From the NCBI RefSeq assembly GCF_003525665.1, contig NZ_DQDX01000002.1, forward strand, positions 788 through 9,328: 8,541 nt of DNA. The letters run 5' to 3'. Position numbers and translations under genes: made by a program. The notes beneath the pieces were generated by a model. The model did no database searches, was not told the origin of the DNA, and saw only the letters and a program-made list of their open reading frames with translations. This document shows positions 6,493-8,541 of this stretch, piece by piece. The DNA is from Flavobacterium sp. (GTDB lineage: Bacteria; Bacteroidota; Bacteroidia; Flavobacteriales; Flavobacteriaceae). Positions within the stretch are counted from its first letter, which is position 1, and each line of letters starts with the position of its first letter.

Positions 6493-6500
6493 TAATTTTG
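6493..6500 (+). promoter_or_regulatory. -7 box of the thioredoxin-like gene
   Basis: TAATTTTG at 6493-6500 is a perfect TAnnTTTG match 17 bases before the ATG, so the leader would be only about 10 bases. TTTG at 6477-6480 is too close (12 bases) to be a normal upstream element, and TTG at 6464-6466 is too far. I found no convincing promoter for the divergent patatin gene in the same 89-bp gap. Confidence 0.45.
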
Positions 6501-6517
6501 CAGAATAAAATTTAGTT

Positions 6518-7111
6518 ATGTACACAATTATAGAAAAAAGTTTAGCGAATAGTTTTTCGTATCAAGAATATAGAAATTATGTTACATTAATGTCTGATGA
6601 AGGAAAAACTACAGGTCATGAACAAACCGAAGCACTCGTAAATTATACCAAACTTAATGAGTCGAGATTGCATCGACTTGACAAAACGATGGTTGTTGTT
6701 GATGAAGTAAAAACTTTTCTAGAAAATTTAGATAAAGACTATATTTGGTTGGTAATTTCTGAAAGCTGGTGTGGCGATGCTGCGCAAATTCTACCTATTA
6801 TCAATAAAATGGCAGAAGTTTCAGATAAAATTGATTTGCGAGTTGTACTTCGTGATGATAATGAAGATTTGATGAATTTATTTCTAACCAACGGAACGCG
6901 CTCAATTCCCAAACTAATTATTATTGATAAAAATACTAACGAAGTGATTGCCGATTTCGGACCACGACCTAAAGAAGCCAAACAATTAATTCTTGATTAC
7001 AAAGCAGAGCATGGAGTTGTTGATGAAACGGCAAAAATCAATTTGCAAAAATGGTATTTAAACGATAAAGGAATTTCTACACAGAAAGAAATTGTAGCGT
7101 TGATGATGTAG
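6518..7111 (+). CDS. Thioredoxin-fold protein with single active-site cysteine
   Basis: A 197-residue protein with a thioredoxin core at about residues 55-165, resembling the Thioredoxin_9 group common in Bacteroidota. The strand YIWLVISESWCGDA (75-88) places the active site at W84-C85-G86-D87-A88. The usual second cysteine of CxxC is alanine, and C85 is the only cysteine in the whole protein. The cis-proline loop is present as SIPKLIII (129-136, P131). A helical N-terminal extension of about 55 residues precedes the core. There is no signal peptide, so it is cytoplasmic. A one-cysteine site cannot do classic dithiol reduction alone; a monothiol, glutathione/bacillithiol-type or binding role is possible. 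It ends three bases from the convergent toxin gene. Confidence 0.9.
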   Translation: MYTIIEKSLANSFSYQEYRNYVTLMSDEGKTTGHEQTEALVNYTKLNESRLHRLDKTMVVVDEVKTFLENLDKDYIWLVISESWCGDAAQILPIINKMAEVSDKIDLRVVLRDDNEDLMNLFLTNGTRSIPKLIIIDKNTNEVIADFGPRPKEAKQLILDYKAEHGVVDETAKINLQKWYLNDKGISTQKEIVALMM

Positions 7112-7114
7112 ATT

Positions 7115-7450
7115 TTAGACTTTTACTTTTCTAACTGTTTTAATTGTTCTAGGAGAACGGCTTCCGTGAAAAGCTCTTAAAACTTCTATTTTATTGGCAC
7201 GAATTCTATAGATAATTAGGTAAGAACCTAAAATTATGTTGCGATAAATTTTTGTTTTAGTTTCTAGATGACGACATTCCGAATGAAGAAGGTATTGGGT
7301 TTCTAATAGACGAACACTCTCTATTATTTCAAAGTAAAAAATATCGGCTAATTTCGTACCAAAAGTTACTTCTCCGTATTCATAAATTGATGGAACATCT
7401 ACTTCTTCAAATAATTTAGAACCAATTACTTTTTTCTTTTCAATCTCCAT
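7115..7450 (-). CDS. RelE/ParE-superfamily toxin
   Basis: A 111-residue protein with the Bacteroidota ParE/RelE-like pattern. The N-terminal helix contains SIYEYGEVTFGTKLAD (21-36). A helix leads to HSECRHLETK (56-65), then comes the core strands YRNIILGSYLIIYRI (69-83) and IEVLRAFHGSRSP (88-100). The tail is very basic (RTIKTVRKVKV). The superfamily includes ribosome-dependent mRNA interferases (RelE) and gyrase poisons (ParE); the sequence alone does not settle which this is, although the RNIILGSYLIIYR segment resembles ParE-like entries. The start overlaps the upstream 54-codon antitoxin gene by 25 bases. Its TAA lies three bases from the TAG of the convergent thioredoxin-like gene. Initiation at this ATG is supported by the overlap geometry. 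Confidence 0.87.
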   Translation of the reverse strand: MEIEKKKVIGSKLFEEVDVPSIYEYGEVTFGTKLADIFYFEIIESVRLLETQYLLHSECRHLETKTKIYRNIILGSYLIIYRIRANKIEVLRAFHGSRSPRTIKTVRKVKV

Positions 7451-7590
7451 TCTTCCAAACGTTTAATAGTATCTTCTATCGGGCTAAATGCACCTTCTTC
7501 TGCTTCTTTAATTAAAGAAACGAATTCATCCTGTGACATTGGTTTGCCAGGAGTTGCGAGATTTTTAGTTTTTTTGTTAGAAGTTTTCAT
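7426..7590 (-). CDS. Small antitoxin partner of the RelE/ParE toxin (54 codons)
   Basis: Translating the gap between truB and the toxin gives a 54-residue protein from the ATG at 7590 to a TAA at 7428-7426. It begins MKTSNKKTKNLATPGKPMSQ, a basic and probably flexible start. It continues DEFVSLIKEAEEGAFSPIED (21-40) and ends TIKRLEEWRLKRKK. The layout of a small protein with an MSxxEFxxxIxEAEEGxF-like helix directly before and overlapping a RelE/ParE toxin fits an antitoxin that neutralises it by wrapping. The family label is not certain. The 25-base overlap suggests translational coupling. No terminator is visible after truB, so the pair may be read partly from the uppP-truB transcript as well as from its own weak promoter. 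Confidence 0.82.
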   Translation of the reverse strand: MKTSNKKTKNLATPGKPMSQDEFVSLIKEAEEGAFSPIEDTIKRLEEWRLKRKK

Positions 7591-7611
7591 ATCACTAGGA
7601 TTTCTATCAAG

Positions 7612-7619
7612 TAAATGTA
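7612..7619 (-). promoter_or_regulatory. Weak -7-like box of the second toxin-antitoxin pair
   Basis: TACATTTA on the minus strand (7619-7612) matches TAnnTTTG at 7 of 8 positions, 21 bases before the antitoxin ATG. The upstream region has only a T-rich GTTTTTC and no TTTG at the right distance. Confidence 0.3.
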
Positions 7620-7670
7620 AGAAATAAATTAATTGAAAAACAGAAAGATAACAATATTTTAATCAAATTA

Positions 7671-8348
7671 TTACTCAAAATCCTCAGGAGAAACGGCATT
7701 AATTACATCATAATCACCAATTTTGGTTCTTCGTAAAGCAGATAAGTGTCCGCCAGAATTTAACGCCATTCCAAAATCATAAGCTAGTGAACGAATGTAA
7801 GTTCCTTTGCTGCATTTTACTCTAAAATCAATTTCTGGTAATGCAATTCTAGTAATTTCAAATTCGTGAATGGTAGTTTTTCTAAAAGCAATTTCTACTT
7901 CTTCACCAGCACGAGCATGTTCGTACAAACGTTTTCCATCTTTTTTAATTGCAGAAAATACAGGTGGTTTTTGATCGATTTCGCCTAAAAATTGTTTTGT
8001 AGTTTCTAGAATTAATGCTTCTGAAATATGTTCGGTTGGAAAAGTAGCATCTACTTGGGTTTCCAAATCGTAACTTGGTGTTGTTGCTCCAACTGTGATT
8101 GTTCCGGTATATTCTTTGGCTTGCGCCTGAATTTCGGTAATTTTTTTTGTGAATTTTCCAGTGCAAATAATTAATAAACCAGTCGCTAAAGGATCTAATG
8201 TTCCAGCATGACCAATTTTGAATTTTTTAGGAAGTTGGTATTTACGAATTAAACCGTATTTTAATTTATTAACTGCCTGAAAAGAACTCCACGTTAATGG
8301 TTTGTCAATTAATAAAATCTGACCTTCAAGAAAATCTTCTGCTGTCAT
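7671..8348 (-). CDS. truB: tRNA pseudouridine(55) synthase TruB
   Basis: A 225-residue enzyme that converts U55 in the T-arm of tRNAs to pseudouridine. The family signature GHAGTLDPLATGLL (46-59) is intact with the catalytic aspartate D52. Other landmarks are LLIDKPLTWSSFQAV (12-26), KEYTGTITVGATTPSYD (78-94), PPVFSAIKKDGKRLYEHARAG (128-148) and the substrate-binding KCSKGTYIRSLAYDFG (178-193). The protein ends soon after LRRTKIGDYDV. It thus lacks the C-terminal PUA domain of longer TruB proteins such as the Escherichia coli one, a short form I associate with Bacteroidota. Its ATG overlaps the TAA of uppP by one base (TAATG), which implies one transcript and coupled translation. Confidence 0.97.
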   Translation of the reverse strand: MTAEDFLEGQILLIDKPLTWSSFQAVNKLKYGLIRKYQLPKKFKIGHAGTLDPLATGLLIICTGKFTKKITEIQAQAKEYTGTITVGATTPSYDLETQVDATFPTEHISEALILETTKQFLGEIDQKPPVFSAIKKDGKRLYEHARAGEEVEIAFRKTTIHEFEITRIALPEIDFRVKCSKGTYIRSLAYDFGMALNSGGHLSALRRTKIGDYDVINAVSPEDFE

Positions 8349-8541
8349 TATATTACGTCTAATTTTTGGATGAAAAAGTGAATTACAAGTAATGCAATCC
8401 CCACAACAATTCGGTAATATCCAAATACTTTAAATCCGTTTTTACTTAAAAATCCGATGAAGGTTTTAATCGCTAAAAGTGCTACAATAAATCCGACAAC
8501 ATTTCCAATTATCAATAAATTTATTTGCTCGTCAGTAAGTG
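8348..8541 (-). CDS. uppP: Undecaprenyl-diphosphatase, C-terminal part (cut by window edge)
   Basis: The last 63 codons of a minus-strand gene running off the right edge. They read ...LTDEQINLLIIGNVVGFIVA, then SKNGFKVFGYYRIVVG, IALLVIHFFIQKLDVI and TAA (8350-8348). Two hydrophobic segments (about LLIIGNVVGFIVALLAIKTF and FGYYRIVVGIALLVIHFF) and the F-x-x-F-x-x-YRI-x-x-G pattern match the C-terminal membrane helices of UppP/BacA. This inner-membrane enzyme recycles undecaprenyl pyrophosphate to the monophosphate carrier for peptidoglycan and other surface polymers. The catalytic N-terminal motifs lie outside the window. It overlaps truB by one base. Confidence 0.9.
   Translation of the reverse strand, partial: LTDEQINLLIIGNVVGFIVALLAIKTFIGFLSKNGFKVFGYYRIVVGIALLVIHFFIQKLDVI

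Noticed and set aside
6325..6525. Minus-strand 66-codon ORF overlapping the patatin gene start
   Set aside because: It is an out-of-frame reading of the patatin N-terminus and the divergent promoter region; its residues mirror the out-of-frame glycine-rich motif DNA.
6739..6981. Minus-strand 80-codon ORF within the thioredoxin-like gene
   Set aside because: Antisense shadow of a gene with clear fold and motif evidence.
7945..8166. Minus-strand 73-codon ORF within truB
   Set aside because: Alternative frame of truB; low-complexity Asn/Arg/Ser-rich reading with no family resemblance.
1..8541. CRISPR array, tRNA/rRNA genes, insertion sequences or prophage genes
   Set aside because: No regularly spaced direct repeats with unique spacers, no cloverleaf-like segments noticed, and no transposase, integrase or phage structural protein in the translated frames.

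Overview
The window looks like chromosomal DNA of a Flavobacterium-type member of the Bacteroidota. Base composition is strongly AT-rich. Promoter candidates fit the Bacteroidota pattern (a -7 box TAnnTTTG, sometimes with an upstream TTTG) rather than TTGACA/TATAAT. Shine-Dalgarno sequences are essentially absent, and there is a DUF5686 outer-membrane protein typical of the phylum. The genus assignment is an inference from gene content and style, not from a search.

Layout, left to right. (1) Positions 1-1640 look like an accessory patch. It holds a possible gene end at the edge and a perfect hairpin, then a 71-residue secreted peptide (-). Divergent from that is an XRE-type regulator with a coiled-coil tail (+). 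A 279-bp gap follows with a 41-codon relic-like ORF, and then a type II toxin-antitoxin pair with a YoeB-like toxin (+). (2) Positions 1643-5575 are a minus-strand block: pyrH (UMP kinase), frr (ribosome recycling factor) and a DUF5686 barrel protein. An intrinsic terminator separates frr from the DUF5686 gene. An unusual two-armed array of 7-bp repeats fills the pyrH-frr gap. (3) A patatin-like hydrolase (-) and a thioredoxin-fold protein (+) are divergently arranged. (4) A second type II toxin-antitoxin pair (-) follows; its 54-codon antitoxin, found by translating the gap, overlaps the toxin start. (5) The right end carries truB and the 3' end of uppP (-), overlapping by one base.

The conserved part is housekeeping: pyrimidine nucleotides (PyrH), translation recycling (Frr), tRNA modification (TruB) and recycling of the undecaprenyl carrier for wall synthesis (UppP). 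Both toxin-antitoxin modules sit tail-to-tail against a conserved gene. In each case exactly three bases separate the toxin TAA from the neighbour's TAG, and no terminator fits in between. I see no CRISPR array, rRNA, tRNA, insertion sequence or phage structural gene. I do not see a clearly new multi-gene system. The items most worth checking are the heptad-repeat inverted array at 4804-4870, the matching insertion geometry of the two toxin-antitoxin cassettes, and the secreted-peptide/XRE pair at the left end.
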